DNA of 64,000 nt, from the NCBI RefSeq assembly GCF_025118155.1, contig NW_026251397.1, positions 703,501 through 767,500 on the forward strand. Direction: 5' to 3'. This DNA comes from Cokeromyces recurvatus (lineage: Eukaryota; Mucoromycota; Mucoromycetes; Mucorales; Mucoraceae). The position numbers and the translations under genes were made by a program. A model generated the notes under the pieces. That model was not told the origin of the DNA. It saw nothing but the letters and a program-made list of their open reading frames with translations, and ran no database searches. This document shows positions 22,804-35,410 of this stretch, piece by piece (position 1 is the first letter of the stretch; each line of letters begins with the position of its first letter).

Positions 22804-25283
22804 AATACTAATAATAATAATAATTAAACCTATTGTTTATTTCAGATGTAATATAGATAATACACATCAATGTAATACTTGTAAACAGTATGGCTGGGAA
22901 TGTACCTTTAATGATGTAAGCTTATAACAATAATACTGATTTTATTTATTTATTTATTTAAAAAAGGTGACCAAAAAAAGAGGTCCTCCAAAAGGGTAAA
23001 GTAATACAATGTTCTTTTTTTTTTCTCTTTCTCTCTCTCTCTCTCTCTGCTTAGAGGTTCTCATTATTTATACATGTACGCAATAGTTATATTGAAAGTC
23101 TCGAAAATCGTCTTAGAAAAATGGAAGAATTAATAGAAAAAATTCAACCTGAAACTAACCCAGCAACAAAACAAGTTATTCAGGATAAAGTTATAAAGTT
23201 ACCTTTGAAACAAAAGATATTAACAATGCCGCCCAAATCGGATGAATACAATAGTAAAGTAGCAACTTATCTTGGCAGTTCATCGGGTTATTATCTGGTT
23301 AAAAATATTCTTTCTTCTACAAATGAAAATGAGGAACCGTTACCATTAAATAGAAGGGATTCTACATATGTAATAGATGATGGAGTTATAGGCCCTGTAA
23401 AATTCCGTAAAATTAACGTTGTAGATGATGATATCATGTTTGTTCGCGATAAAACTCTTGATGAACGTGTAAATCAATTAGAGTCAGATAAGTTAAATTT
23501 GGACCCAAATATAGCACCTCAACCTTTAGTAAAAGAATTGATTATGAAATATTTTCAAATGGATCATGCTATTTTACCTATTGTCGACGAAGAACCTTTT
23601 ATGAATGCCTTTGAAGGCAGAATACAACCTCCTCCTCCTTCTATTCTTATATATGCTATCTGCATTCATACTTGTATTTCATTGTCTATAGATGATCCTA
23701 TATTTAAATTTTTTAATGTAGATAGAAATGAATTATTTCAAACTCTAGTAGATCATATTACAAGTTTAGTAAAGAAAGAATATTTTATACCAAGACGTAC
23801 AACTATTCAAGCTCTTATCTTGTTATGTACTATACCAGCTTGTGACAAACTATTATGTAAACATTGGATAAGATCAGGGATGGCTGTTAGAATGGTTAGT
23901 ATTTATATTCTATAATTTAGCTATCCTATTTTAACATGGATTAGGCTCAAGGACTTGGATTTCATAGAACAGTTGAAAAATTACCATTTACAGAAGACAT
24001 GTTAGAAGCTCGTAAACGACTATGGTATTGTGTTTATGTAACTGATAGATGGACATGTGCTGTATTAGGTAGACCATTAGCTATAGCAGATGCGGATTGT
24101 GATATTGAATTACCTCATATAAAAGGTGGCTCACATGGCAATAAGGATTATTCTATTTTTATACATTTTATTAAACTTTCCAGTATTCTTGGTGAAATAT
24201 TACGAAGAATTTATTCACCTAAAGCCAAGTCTCAAGGTTATAAAAGCACATCTTTTTATTATACTGTACAAAATATTCAATCGATGCTAAATAATTGGCT
24301 ACAACAAGAGATACCTGATCATCATCGTTTTACTTCAAAAGAAGTAGAAACACTTTATAATAACAAGATCATGTCAAACAAAATACGAGAGGCTGGTCCT
24401 TTAATGATAACTTATTATGCTGTAACTATCTTACTTTATCGTGTATTTTTAGTAGTTGATAAGAAAGATGTATTACCCGTACTTCTTGATGAGGCTAATA
24501 AACGTTGTATTGAATCTGCAAAGATGATTATTGATATTGCAAGGCTTCTTTCATCTGATGATATTATTCGTTTTGGTTGGAATCTTTCACGTAAATATCA
24601 ATATAAATATAAATCTATATGATTGATGTTATAATAACCGTATTGTATATATAGTCTATTCTATAACTCAGGCATGTCTTATTCATATTTATAATTGTAC
24701 TAGTAATTCCTCTGAGGTTGTAAATTTATCAAGAGAATATGTGAAAATTTGTATAAAAGAATGTTTAGAGCCAATGACTGCTGGAGTAGCTAATGCACCT
24801 CAATATTTTGTACCCTTAATACAAGTATTAATGCAACTTATTGGAGCTAATGACACTATAAATGATAATCCCGTAATGAATAATAACATACCTAATTATA
24901 CAATGACTAGTACAAAGTCTCCATCTTCTACTACTAATTTACTACCTGACAATTATACTCAACACTATACATCACCTATGAGTGTTCATGCTATCATTTG
25001 TGATGATACTACACAGCAGCAACAAAGCAGTAATAGCCAACAAGTAGAAGAAGGTCGCTTTCCTATAATGGAACAAAGTAATAATATGCCAGCTCCTACT
25101 TCAACTGTATGGCAAACATTATTTTCTTCCGCTGCAACACCCTTTTTTCATAATGACTCTGATTGGCAAAGTAAAGTTAATATTCTATCTAAGTTTAATT
25201 ATATTCTAATATATAATTCTTTAGACGTGCTTCCATTCCTTTTTGATGATAATACAACGAAACAAACTAATACCTTTATGTAA
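22510..25283 (+). CDS. Zn2Cys6 fungal-specific transcription factor
   Basis: Exons 22510..22603, 22672..22699, 22846..22915, 22967..22995, 23087..23894, 23945..24590 and 24655..25283 give exactly 767 aa. The binuclear zinc cluster is Cys32-x2-Cys35-x6-Cys42-x7-Cys50-x2-Cys53-x6-Cys60, followed by the linker RGPPKG and the dimerisation coil YIESLENRLRKMEELIEKI. The middle is the fungal-specific transcription factor domain (KYFQMDHAILPIVDEEPFM, AVRMAQGLGFHR, RKRLWYCVYVTDRW, ACLIHIYNC). The C-terminus is Asn/Gln/Ser/Thr-rich and may activate. The third intron piece starts with GC, not GT (22700), which is the only join that keeps the Cys35-x6-Cys42 spacing. Target genes are unknown. The inverted-repeat element lies just upstream. 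Confidence 0.9.
22744..22803. repeat. (AAAT)n microsatellite inside an intron
   Basis: About 14 AAAT units preceded by a run of nearly 30 A, inside the intron that splits the zinc cluster codon 41. Confidence 0.9.
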
Positions 25284-25866
25284 TATTTTTATCCTATAGT
25301 ACAAATAGTTTAATTCTATTTGTATTACTATGTGATAGATATAATCTGATCTTTCTTTCTTTTTCTTTTTTTTCTACTAAGAATATACTTTGGCATATGA
25401 CAGTGGCCACTAAATATAGAACAAGGGAGCAATAAGAAGCTTCATTACGATTAAATATCTTTATTTTATTGAATAAAATTTTTAAAATAGAATAGTATTG
25501 CCTGAGTCAGATCAAAAAAGGGAAAAAAAAATAAACTAAAAAACCTTTTGGTGATCAAAGGGGAAAAAGTGTAAAGAAGGGAAAATGAAGAAAAAAAGAG
25601 TATCTTCAAGTACTAGATCAATTACTGCATAACCAGTTGATCAAGTCAGTACCAGTAGAATGCGGGATTTTACTATGGTGAAGGTAATCAAGTTCAAAAA
25701 GTATACTTACTATTAAATACTCAAATGGGTTTTAAAAATTGTATTCAATGAAACAAAAATATTTAATTGTATATTATCCCTTTTTTTTTTTTAAAAAAAA
25801 AAAACTTATTTTCTTTCTTTCTTTCTTTTTTTTTTCCTCTCTATTACACAACAAAAAAAAAAAAAA
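25284..25866. other. Intergenic, no gene seen
   Basis: 583 bases between two plus-strand genes: 3' UTR of the regulator and promoter of the metacaspase, the latter with T/A runs directly before the start codon. Confidence 0.5.
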
Positions 25867-26575
25867 ATGGCTGAATACGGATACCCAAATCCTCCTGAAG
25901 GATATCAGGAAGATGATGAATATAACAGTAATCAAAATAATTCATATTATTATACCAGAGAGAATGTAAAAAGTTATTTTCATCTGCTTAATTATGTATT
26001 TTATTTATCTTTGCTTTAATTAATAGTCCACTTTTGATAACAGCAATAATTACGGATATCCACGTTTTTCAAACGGTGCAGGCGATAATTATGACCCAGT
26101 GTTTTCTCAAGAAGATTATAATTCTCCTAACCCAAATTATCCACAACCACCAGAATCAAAATATAATCCTGGCCCTAATCCAAGTACTATAAAAAAAAAA
26201 AGCCCTGCCCTAAACTTTATTTTGTTTACAAACTACTAACATATATATTACATTGTATTAGTTCCCTATGGTGGTATGGTAATACACCATACTGAAAATG
26301 AGCCTGGAAATCAGTTCTATTTGCACGTTGATCCTAATGTTGATAAAGACAATATGCCTGATTTTGAACTTTCCAACTGTAAGTCTTTTTCTTTTCTTTG
26401 AAAAAAAATAGAAAAAAAAATATTATCGGAAATTTTACACAAACATTTGTGTACTTTAGGTCGTGGTAAAAAAAGAGCTTTACTTGTTGGTATAAATTAT
26501 ACTGGAACAAACAATGAATTGAATGGTAAGAAATCTAATAATAATAATTATAAAGGAGGGAGAGCTCAATTTTTC

Positions 26576-26613
<38 letters not shown>

Positions 26614-27137
26614 ATTTATAAAGGTTGTATTAATGATGTTGAAAATATCAAAAACTTTATTATATCTTTATATGGTTTTCGTGAGGTAATAATTAACTTT
26701 TGAGCTAGATAGTTAGATTCCTTAGCAATTTGCTTAAAATGAATGATTAAATAGGAGGATATGGTTATCTTGACAGATAATCAAGAAGAGGAGAGATTTA
26801 GACCTACTCGTAGCAATATCATTGCTGCTATGCAATGGCTAGTTCATGATGCTGAAGCAGATGACTCGTAAGATACTGAGCAAAAAACTTTTTTTTTTTT
26901 TTTTTTTTTTAAAAAATTATGCATATATTTATATCTAATCTAATTATTATATGTAGTTTCTTTTTCCATTATAGTGGCCATGGAGGTAGAGTAGCCGATG
27001 TACATAGTGATGAAGACGATGGCTTTGATGAAACAATTTATCCAGTGGATTTTGAAAAGTATGAAGGAGATTCAGGACAGATTACTGATGATGTAAATGT
27101 ATACATGTATAAATCTATGTACAAATTATAACTTCCC

Positions 27138-27186
<49 letters not shown>

Positions 27187-27629
27187 TCTAGGAAATGCAT
27201 AATTTACTTGTTAAGCCTTTACCTGCCAAGTGTAGATTAACTTGTATATTCGATAGTTGCCATTCAGGCACTGTTTTAGATTTACCTTTTGTTTATTCTA
27301 CTAAAGGAGAAATCAAGGACAGTAATTTATTTAAACATGCAGGTAAAGGTCTCCTCTCGGCTGGTATTGCGTATGCACAAGGTGACAGAGATGGTGCTTT
27401 ATCATCTATCATGTCCCTTGGTAAACAACTATTTGAAATTCATAATATCTCTAATGAATCAAAGCGTAAAAACTTTTCTCCTGCTGATGTGGTTATGTTT
27501 TCGGGATGTAAAGATGATCAAACTTCTGCAGATGCTAATGAAGCTGGAAGAGCTACAGGAGCCATGAGTTATGCTTTTACAAGTAAATATTAACCTTCTC
27601 TTTATATAATAGTATCTAATTTTCTCTCC

Positions 27630-27675
<46 letters not shown>

Positions 27676-27816
27676 GAATCACTTCGAAATAATCCTAATC
27701 AATCTTATCAAGAATTGTTGAATAGTGTTCGTGACATCTTACGTGATAAATATTCTCAAAGACCTCAACTGAGTTCTTCTCATCCTATTGATGTTAATCT
27801 TCAATTTACATGTTAA
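25867..27816 (+). CDS. Type I metacaspase (YCA1-like)
   Basis: Nine exons: 25867..25965, 26027..26183, 26262..26378, 26460..26525, 26624..26685, 26755..26867, 26957..27092, 27192..27582, 27677..27816; sum 426 aa. The Tyr/Asn/Pro-rich N-terminal prodomain is typical of fungal type I metacaspases. The peptidase domain starts at [15 protein letters not shown] and has the catalytic dyad His213 ([12 protein letters not shown]) and Cys273 ([14 protein letters not shown]), with the [18 protein letters not shown] loop near the end. It is a Ca2+-dependent cysteine protease with Arg/Lys specificity, active in the cytosol in stress, proteostasis and ageing. Introns carry long T runs, one of 44. The stop codon is 46 bases from that of the convergent acyl-CoA oxidase gene. 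Confidence 0.96.
27142..27185. repeat. 44-base T run in a metacaspase intron
   Basis: Uninterrupted T run forming most of the polypyrimidine tract before the acceptor at 27190..27191. Confidence 0.85.
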
Positions 27817-27862
27817 ATTAATAAAACTATCATTTATTTATAGTATTTATTTATTTATTTAT

Positions 27863-30625
27863 TTATTCATCTTCATCTTCTGATTCTAAGCCAGCCTCCT
27901 CATCTTCAATATCCTCTTCAGACATAACACGTCCAATTAATGGTTTGATAAGACGATCAAAATAGGGATGTTTACCCTGAGGGTTTGAACGCTTAACCTG
28001 ATCAAAGTAATGAACATAAACATTACCATCTTTACGACCTAAGGGGCTGTTAATGATATAATCGGTCAAATTAAATGAATCCACTAAAGGAATTGCTTGA
28101 TCACGAACATCCTTACAGAAGGTATTAACCTTACTACGAATGAACTCGATTTGTTTAGGTGTGAAGTATTCATATTCCAAGAAAGCTGCAGCATTCTCCT
28201 CAATAGAATAAAGACCGTATAAAAGACAAACTTTAGTAAGAACATCATAAATATTCCCTGTAACTTTGGAAACACCATCGGCAAAACGATTGAAAAGATA
28301 ACTAAACGAATGTAATTTAGCTGCATAAAGACGAGATTGAGCTATACAATATAATATTCCGAAGAAAAATAAGTAAGTATACATATACACATGTATATAT
28401 ATATATATACAATATTTACAGCATTGTTCATAAGCATCATCAACATCCATCCCTTTCTTTAGACATTCTTCAAACTCAAGTCCAGCATTTTTAACTACAT
28501 TGGCACATACAACTTGCCAACCTTCAATAATGATATCAGGAGTTAAGATATCTTGAGGTGCCTTGGCTTGACATTTCTTGCCAATCAATTGATCCAATTT
28601 ATTCAAATAACCAACACCAGGAGAAAGTTTTTTACCTTTAAGAGCTTCTCGATAACTACTGATAAGATAGCGGCCCAGCTGAAGAGTCAAGATTGTATTA
28701 TCACCCTCCCATGTACATTGAACAGCAAAATCCTGATACATTTGGGCCAATCCTGTATAAGCTGAATATCCGTGACCACCACAGGCTTGTCGGCAAGCCT
28801 CAATTGTATTCAAACAATTCCAGGTACAGAACGCCTTTAAACCAGCACTTGTTGAATGAGTTTCTTTAAGGATCTCCATGACTTCATCCATATCTGGATC
28901 ATTTTCCTTTGCACTCTCTAATCTGACCATCATCTGATTATACATCTCTGTCATTTCTGTGCCTGTGAAAAGCATGGCAAAAGTTTGAGCCAATAGGGGC
29001 ATCAAGCGACGTTGATGAATGGGATAATCTAAAAGTTTAGTTTCAATGCCATTTGCATTTGAGCTAGCAAATTGACGACGTACAGCAGCATACCGAATTG
29101 CAATCGTAAGGGCCTTTTTAGAGAAATGACCACTATCTGCAACCATCGTAACACGACCTTGCAAAAGTGCGCCATATGTCTATTATAATTTTTAATTTAC
29201 TTGAATGAAAAAAAAAAAGGTGGGGAGGGGCGAGGGGGGGGGAAAGGAGAAAAAGGGAAAGAAACATTTTTCTTCTTCTTTAAATTACCAATTGTTGGAG
29301 TTTCGGCTCTTTTACTTGACCTATTCTTGAGACTTTTGTATGCTTTTGAAGCATATATCCTCGAGGAATTCTAACATTTGTGAATTGAATCCAACCATTG
29401 TCAATACCATCTCTACCCTATCAAAACTTTTAGATTTGCTGGTCCTATTCACTACTTTATATAAATATACAAATATATATTACCATCTTTTTACCAATGT
29501 CACCAATATTGACTCCAGGTAATAAATCATACGTTTTAGGGTCTCTTAATGGGACAATAAAACACTTTGTACCATATCTTTTTCCTTTAACTATTAATTG
29601 TGCAAAGACTGCAGCGTGAGTAGCTGAATGTGCAGCACCACCAATCCACCACTAGACGAATATGATAAATACGTTTAAGTTTTATTATAATAATATAAAT
29701 ATATTATATAAATACCTTTGTAGCCGTGATTGTAGGTGTATGAATAATAAATTGATCTGAAGCTTCATCAAATATAGCTGTTGTTTCAAGTCCTGGAACA
29801 TTAGAACCATGTCCTAATTCTGTCATAGCAAAGCAACCAACAAAGTTTGTGAGAGAGAGAGCACCTTTCTGAAACCAATAACCTAACTGTCCCGATGAAG
29901 CGTTACTCTGCAAAGCGCCAATAAATAATCCATCTTTTTTTTTTTTTCATGTACATGTATTTACTAAAAAAATCAATAATAATAATAACAATTTGATATA
30001 ACAAGGACTTACAATGAACACCAAATCGAGTCCAAAAACCAGGATCAATTAAACTAACAATTTCCATTCTCTTTTTAAATGTTTCAACAGATTCGTTTTG
30101 AAGATGATATAACAGACTACGAAACTTACAAAAAGAGAAAAGGACTATTAACCTCTTTTATTTAATCTTTCATTTATTTTTTATTTTTTTTTTTGTACCT
30201 TTTCCATTGTACGTTCTCGAAGCTCTGCTTTAGAAATATCATGAATATCATCCATTTTAAACAGAGGATCTCTTTCTAACTCCAGCATGATTCTTTCTTT
30301 CAACTTTTTTTTTTTAAAAAAAAAAAAAAAATGTCAAAGTTGTATTTTAATAAACTTAGTAAAGTTTCTTTTCATACCTCGGTCATTTTAGATCCACCAT
30401 CCATCAAAAATGTTAAAGACCGAATATCAAAACTTGCTTTCGCCCTTTCTTCATTCATACTAGCAATAGGACTTTTTGTTTGTTTGTTTATTTATTTATT
30501 TATTACATTAAGAAATAAATAAAAAAGATTTAATATACTAGTACATACTCAATAGCAATGGCATATTCTTGCTCTGGTGTAAGCTGTTGCTTAATAGCTT
30601 GAATTCTATTTTGGATATTTGTCAT
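27863..30625 (-). CDS. Peroxisomal acyl-CoA oxidase
   Basis: Nine exons (minus): 30625..30549, 30459..30378, 30303..30199, 30124..30013, 29933..29716, 29651..29484, 29417..29289, 29179..28420, 28341..27863; sum 709 aa, the normal size. Family signatures are [20 protein letters not shown] near the N-terminus, [20 protein letters not shown] (FAD/substrate region), [19 protein letters not shown], and [20 protein letters not shown]. It catalyses the first, H2O2-producing step of peroxisomal beta-oxidation. The C-terminus is acidic (ESEDEDE) with no SKL-type PTS1, as in several yeast Pox proteins that enter peroxisomes by an internal signal. The intron 28342..28419 is 78 bases long, in frame and free of stops. 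Confidence 0.95.
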
Positions 30626-31088
30626 TTTCAAAGAAAAAATAATGTATCTATATTTCTAAATAAAACAAAATACGAAAAAAAAAATGAAATAAAATAGAAA
30701 ACAGAATTAAATATATTTGACTAAGATTCAAAAGTCCAAATTTGGATGACGGTTGCTGACATGCACTGTATTTTTCCTTATTTTGTGCTATGTGAAACTA
30801 AATTTACGTCCTTTTTGGCCTCATGATTTGTAGTCTTTATAGAGTTAAACAAGCTCTGATTTCATGAATTTGTGGGTCTTTGAGTTATCATACATTTTTA
30901 TGGAATTCATAATTGGGTTTTGTAAGTCAAATAGTCAAAGTGAATTTCACATGATACAAAATAAAAGGAAATTGACTGTGTATTAAGTTATAAGTAATAA
31001 TTTTATAGGTTGCAAATTTTAGCAATATCTGTTGAAAAGTATAATATTAGAATCACACCTTTGTAGTAAAATAGCTACAACAAATCAG

Positions 31089-31090
<2 letters not shown>

Positions 31091-31153
<63 letters not shown>
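31091..31153. repeat. 63-base A run
   Basis: Longest homopolymer in the window. The true length is uncertain because such runs are hard to sequence. Confidence 0.8.
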
Positions 31154-31155
<2 letters not shown>

Positions 31156-34100
31156 ACATTTATTTATAGTATGATAACCATGAATGGATATGATATTATT
31201 TCACGATGATAATGATAGTGATATTAAATAGCTGGTGGTGCTATAGCTCGAACATTCAATATTCATTGACATTTAAAAGAAAGCTGAAAATATCTTGTTA
31301 TAGGAATATTTGGAGAAATATCATTTCTATATTGTACCAGTGGCTTGATCGCTAGAATTTCTATTGCAAACAATAACCTTCATCTTATATACAAAAGAAA
31401 ATTTAGCATCCTATATTGTTTGCGCAATTCTTGTAATATAAAAATTTTAATCGACCATTCAATGCTTTCATAAATTAGTCTTTTATCTTCATATTTTCTT
31501 TTCTTTAGATTTTTACAGCAAAAAACAATTAAAAATGGTAAACAAACTAAAGCAAATATTAAATATTGTCTCTAGATAAAAAAAAATAAACATATCTGTA
31601 TTGTCAAGAAGAACTGATAAGGATATCAAATCATCGTTAAGACATATGTCATGTTTACACATCTAAATTAATAGCTGAAAAACTTGCATTTCTTTTCCTC
31701 TTGTTTTCAAGTAGGTTTACTTTACTTTATTTTATTTTTTTCAAAAATCATAAAGAAAGCGAAAACACACATTAAGGTGTTTTTACTGTATTCACCTTAT
31801 CGTACTGGACTAATCTTTATTGTAATCCTCAGCCCTTCTAATATATATGAAACAATAGCAATAAGAGAAGAAAGAATACCAAATGTAGTCTAGTTTTGAA
31901 AGTTGAATCTGATAAAAAAAAAGAAAAAAAAAGCTATATTTTACTTACAAGAGATATAAAGAATATACTATGCTAGATATACTTTTTTACAGCCATTAAC
32001 ATCGTTTATTTTAATCTATTAACTCATTTTTTATAAACACAATGATTAAGCAAAAGTCAAAGGTAGCTATTTCATTGGTATTTATAGTAATTTCCAGTTA
32101 TAACAAGGAATATAGATGTGCCTCAATATATCTAGCATATATTTCAATATTGATAGATGAAGATGGAAATATATATGAGTCGGCCATGTACCTATATTTC
32201 GCTCAGTATGATTCATATCGTTGCTGACATTATTTGAAAATAAATACTTCTTTTCACTTAAAAGTGGCAAGATATACATATCACCAACACTAAGGCCCTA
32301 AAAAAAGCCTCTTCATATCCTGCTATAACTGGATCACAGTGACCCAGTGTAGAAAAAAAAAAGCATAATATTCAGGGATTGATTAATAAAAAGAATAGAT
32401 AATTTTTCAAAGGTATTGAATGTTGGGCAGTCTTACGTATGACGTAGTAATTCATCCCCTTCCTTCCTGCTTATCTTAATATTGTAAAATAATATCAAAT
32501 TTTCACGGGCTTAAACTTTGTGTGAGAAAAGCTATTTAGTTTTATAATGATATAACTTACTAATCAAGTACAAGCCATAACCTAGCTGAATGTGAATATC
32601 ATGAAATTACTAAAATTATTATGAAGAAGTATTTGTAAGCCTATTTTTGATGATTGTATTTAAAGGAAAAAAAAATTCACGTGAATATGAAATTTATAAC
32701 AATTGTAAAGAGTAGATGGGCTATTTAACTCATTTTGTAATAGGGTTATAAAGCATAGTCCAAAGAAAAGTTGCTTTGTAATGACGAGTTATTCATTCTT
32801 GGTAATCTTTACTAGATAAGAAGCATTTTATACTTCACGAAAGGTGTTGTAAACAACCTTAACCAACAATTTTGAAAGAATGAAATGACATACAGTCCTT
32901 TTACATATACAATAGAACTGCAATAGCTGCTATGTTTAAATACATTCTGTATACAAAGGCTTACATTGCTACAGCTTGGTTCAATAAAAAGATTATTTTG
33001 GAGATACTTGAAGAATTGCTCACTTACTACAAATTGCTGAAAAAGTCACATACCTGGGGATGATATAAATCAGACAAGCCCTTTTATCAAATCAATTAAC
33101 CATTGATGGGAGGGTTTTTTTTTTCTTTTTGTTCAATCATTTATAAATAATTGAATCAATGGTAGTCAAAGTACTATTACATATTTCCAGTTTAATACAA
33201 GGTATTAAAATTCCTTTTAACAACGAACAATTAACGAGACCTACAATGGATTAAAAAGTTACTTCATTTTAGAGGGTGTTTAATGAGTCAAGATACAATC
33301 TATTATCACTTTTGCTTACAGACTCAATTTTAATTTGTATTGATCTGCTGATAACTTAGTTACTTTGCCTCTTATTAGTGATAAAAGAAAGTGAATCCTA
33401 TAAGGACTTGCTACCAAGTACTCATGAATTCCAAACTTTTCTTTTCTTTTTGGATTTATATACATATTAAGATTTGAAAAAACAAGGGAGTCGTAAAGTT
33501 AATCAACGTTATTAACATCACACTGCTATAGCAGTTGATAATTTTATGTCGACTAGAATATTATGCTAATTTACAACAAAATAACCTGCAATAGTACTGG
33601 CATTTGGTATGTAAATTAAGAATAGTTGAAACCATTCATAATATTATTTAATTTACTTGCAAAAACAATCTAAACTAGTGATCGCATATACATATTTATA
33701 TTATAGTTTACTGTATGACTTGCTTTTATTTACTTGAAGATATTAGATATATAGCAATGATTTGTTAGTTGTTTGCTATTTGCTATTCCTTTTATGCACT
33801 AATGATAAAAATGTTTTCATACAAAAGCGCTATGCCTGCACGTTTAGATAAGTTCGAAAGAAGTTCTTTACACACATCGATATTTTGTACTTTTTCAGTG
33901 TTTGGACAAGTTTATAACAAGTAATTCTCAAGCTATTACAAATACTGAAGAAATCCATAGATACTCTCAAATCTTGACTTCTACTTGTTGCTCAAACTAA
34001 CAAAATATATTCCAGGCACAATTGCTTAAAATTTTCGATTTTAGAATAATTGTATTTCTCATTTAATGATTGTATTTGGATGATAATACTATTATTAAGT

Positions 34101-34195
34101 CCAAAAATACGAACTTTCTTTATATATGCAAAATATAACTCATATTTATGTAAAATGTTTTGTTAAAACTTATATTTGTGATGACAATTCTGTAT

Positions 34196-34198
<3 letters not shown>

Positions 34199-34249
<51 letters not shown>
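34199..34249. repeat. 51-base A run
   Basis: Uninterrupted A run 280 bases before the tandem array. Confidence 0.8.
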
Positions 34250-34253
<4 letters not shown>

Positions 34254-34527
34254 TATTTATAATCATATCTCCTATCCAGCAAATATCCATAAAAGCTAGT
34301 CTTATTTATATCTATTCTTAAAGTAAATACTGAAGAGGATACCTAGAATACCAAGTATAAGATTCTGATTAAAATATTTTTTTTTTTCATTTAATTTAGG
34401 TAATGACATGTCAGCCAATAGTTTATTACATATGTTAGATTAACAAAGCACATGCTGTATCCGCAAATAAATCGCGTTAAATATACCTGCAAAACTTCTT
34501 GTCGATGCATTAAAAGAAAGGTAAAGC

Positions 34528-35410
34528 GTTGCTAATACATTCGAAACGATTCCCTCTCAGCAAACTATCCCTTAAGATCGCCAATGATAGGGGGAGTAAC
34601 GAATACCGTCGTTGTAAGGTGTAAAAAAGGAATCACCCAATTTTACTGGCCAGGTCAAAGCACTTACAACTGTATTCCTTCTTCAAAAAAGAATGAAATA
34701 CACGAGTTATGGCAGACTCGAACGGGTGATTAGCAACAATAAACAAAGGAGTTGGATATAAGCATTAAAGAAAAAAAAAAAAAAAAAAAAAGAAACATTA
34801 GTTAATGGCATTAATAGATTTGTTCAATCTGACTAACCTTGATCTCCTAAAGAAAAGAGGCTCCAGTGTTGCTAATACATTCGAAACGATTCCCTGTCGG
34901 CTAACTACCTCTAAAAGCGCCAATGATAGGGGGAGTAACGAATACCGTCGTTGTAAGGTGTAAAAAAGGAATCACCCAATTTTACTGGCCAGGTCAAAGC
35001 ACTTACAACTGTATTCCTTCTTCAAAAAAGAATGAAATACACGAGTTATGGCAGACTCGAACGGGTGATTAGCAACAATAAACAAAGGAGTTGGATATAA
35101 GCATTAAAGAAAAAAAAAAAAAAGAAACATTAGTTAATGGCATTAATAGATTTGTTCAATCTGACTAACCTTGATCTCCTAAAGAAAAGAGGCTCCAGTG
35201 TTGCTAATACATTTGAAACGATTCCCTGTCGGCTAACTACCTCTAAAAGCGCCAATGATAGGGGGAGTAACGAATACCGTCGTTGTAAGGTGTAAAAAAG
35301 GAATCACCCAATTTACTGGCCAGGTCAAAGCACTTACAACTATATTCCTTCTTCAAAAAGAATGAAATACACGAGTTATGGCAGACTCGAACGGGTAATT
35401 AGCAACAATC
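34528..35410. repeat. Triple tandem repeat of a 208-bp inverted-repeat element
   Basis: Three near-identical copies at 34528..34737, 34868..35076 and 35200..35406. Each begins GTTGCTAAT and ends ATTAGCAAC, so each copy has 9-bp inverted ends. The spacers between copies are also repeats of each other and differ mainly in an internal A run, so the true period is about 332-340 bases; the last spacer is lost after AGCAACAAT. Copies differ by a few substitutions. The first copy diverges most near CTCTCAGCAAACTATC. Interior words shared by all are GCCAATGATAGGGGGAGTAA and CGAATACCGTCGTTGTAAGG. No target duplication is clear. Likely a small non-autonomous element that was later duplicated together with its flank. 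Confidence 0.85.

Larger units (their letters stand above)
30626..34527. other. Gene-poor AT-rich region, no gene seen
   Basis: 3.9 kb without a supportable gene. Holds poly-A runs at 31091..31153 and 34199..34249, an imperfect palindrome CTGGATCACAGTGACCCAG at 32326..32344, and only short open stretches (31684..31893, 32042..32227) whose translations look like AT-driven noise. It may be degraded mobile DNA; I cannot show it. Confidence 0.5.

Noticed and set aside
23055..23086. Acceptor at 23053..23054 for the linker intron of the Zn2Cys6 gene
   Set aside because: It puts the downstream coil YIESLENRLRKM out of frame; the acceptor at 23085..23086 joins PPKG directly to it.
26447..26689. Separate small genes in the metacaspase, acyl-CoA oxidase and VPS53 regions
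   Set aside because: These open frames are single exons extended into introns; the spliced models account for them.
30626..34527. CRISPR array, rRNA or prophage features
   Set aside because: No regularly spaced direct repeats with unique spacers and no rRNA-like sequence; the organism is a eukaryote.
34700..34740. tRNA gene or tRNA-derived SINE in the tandem array (GTTCGAGTC on the minus strand matches a box B)
   Set aside because: The flanking stems do not pair as a T-arm and no box A lies at the right distance; the match is probably chance.
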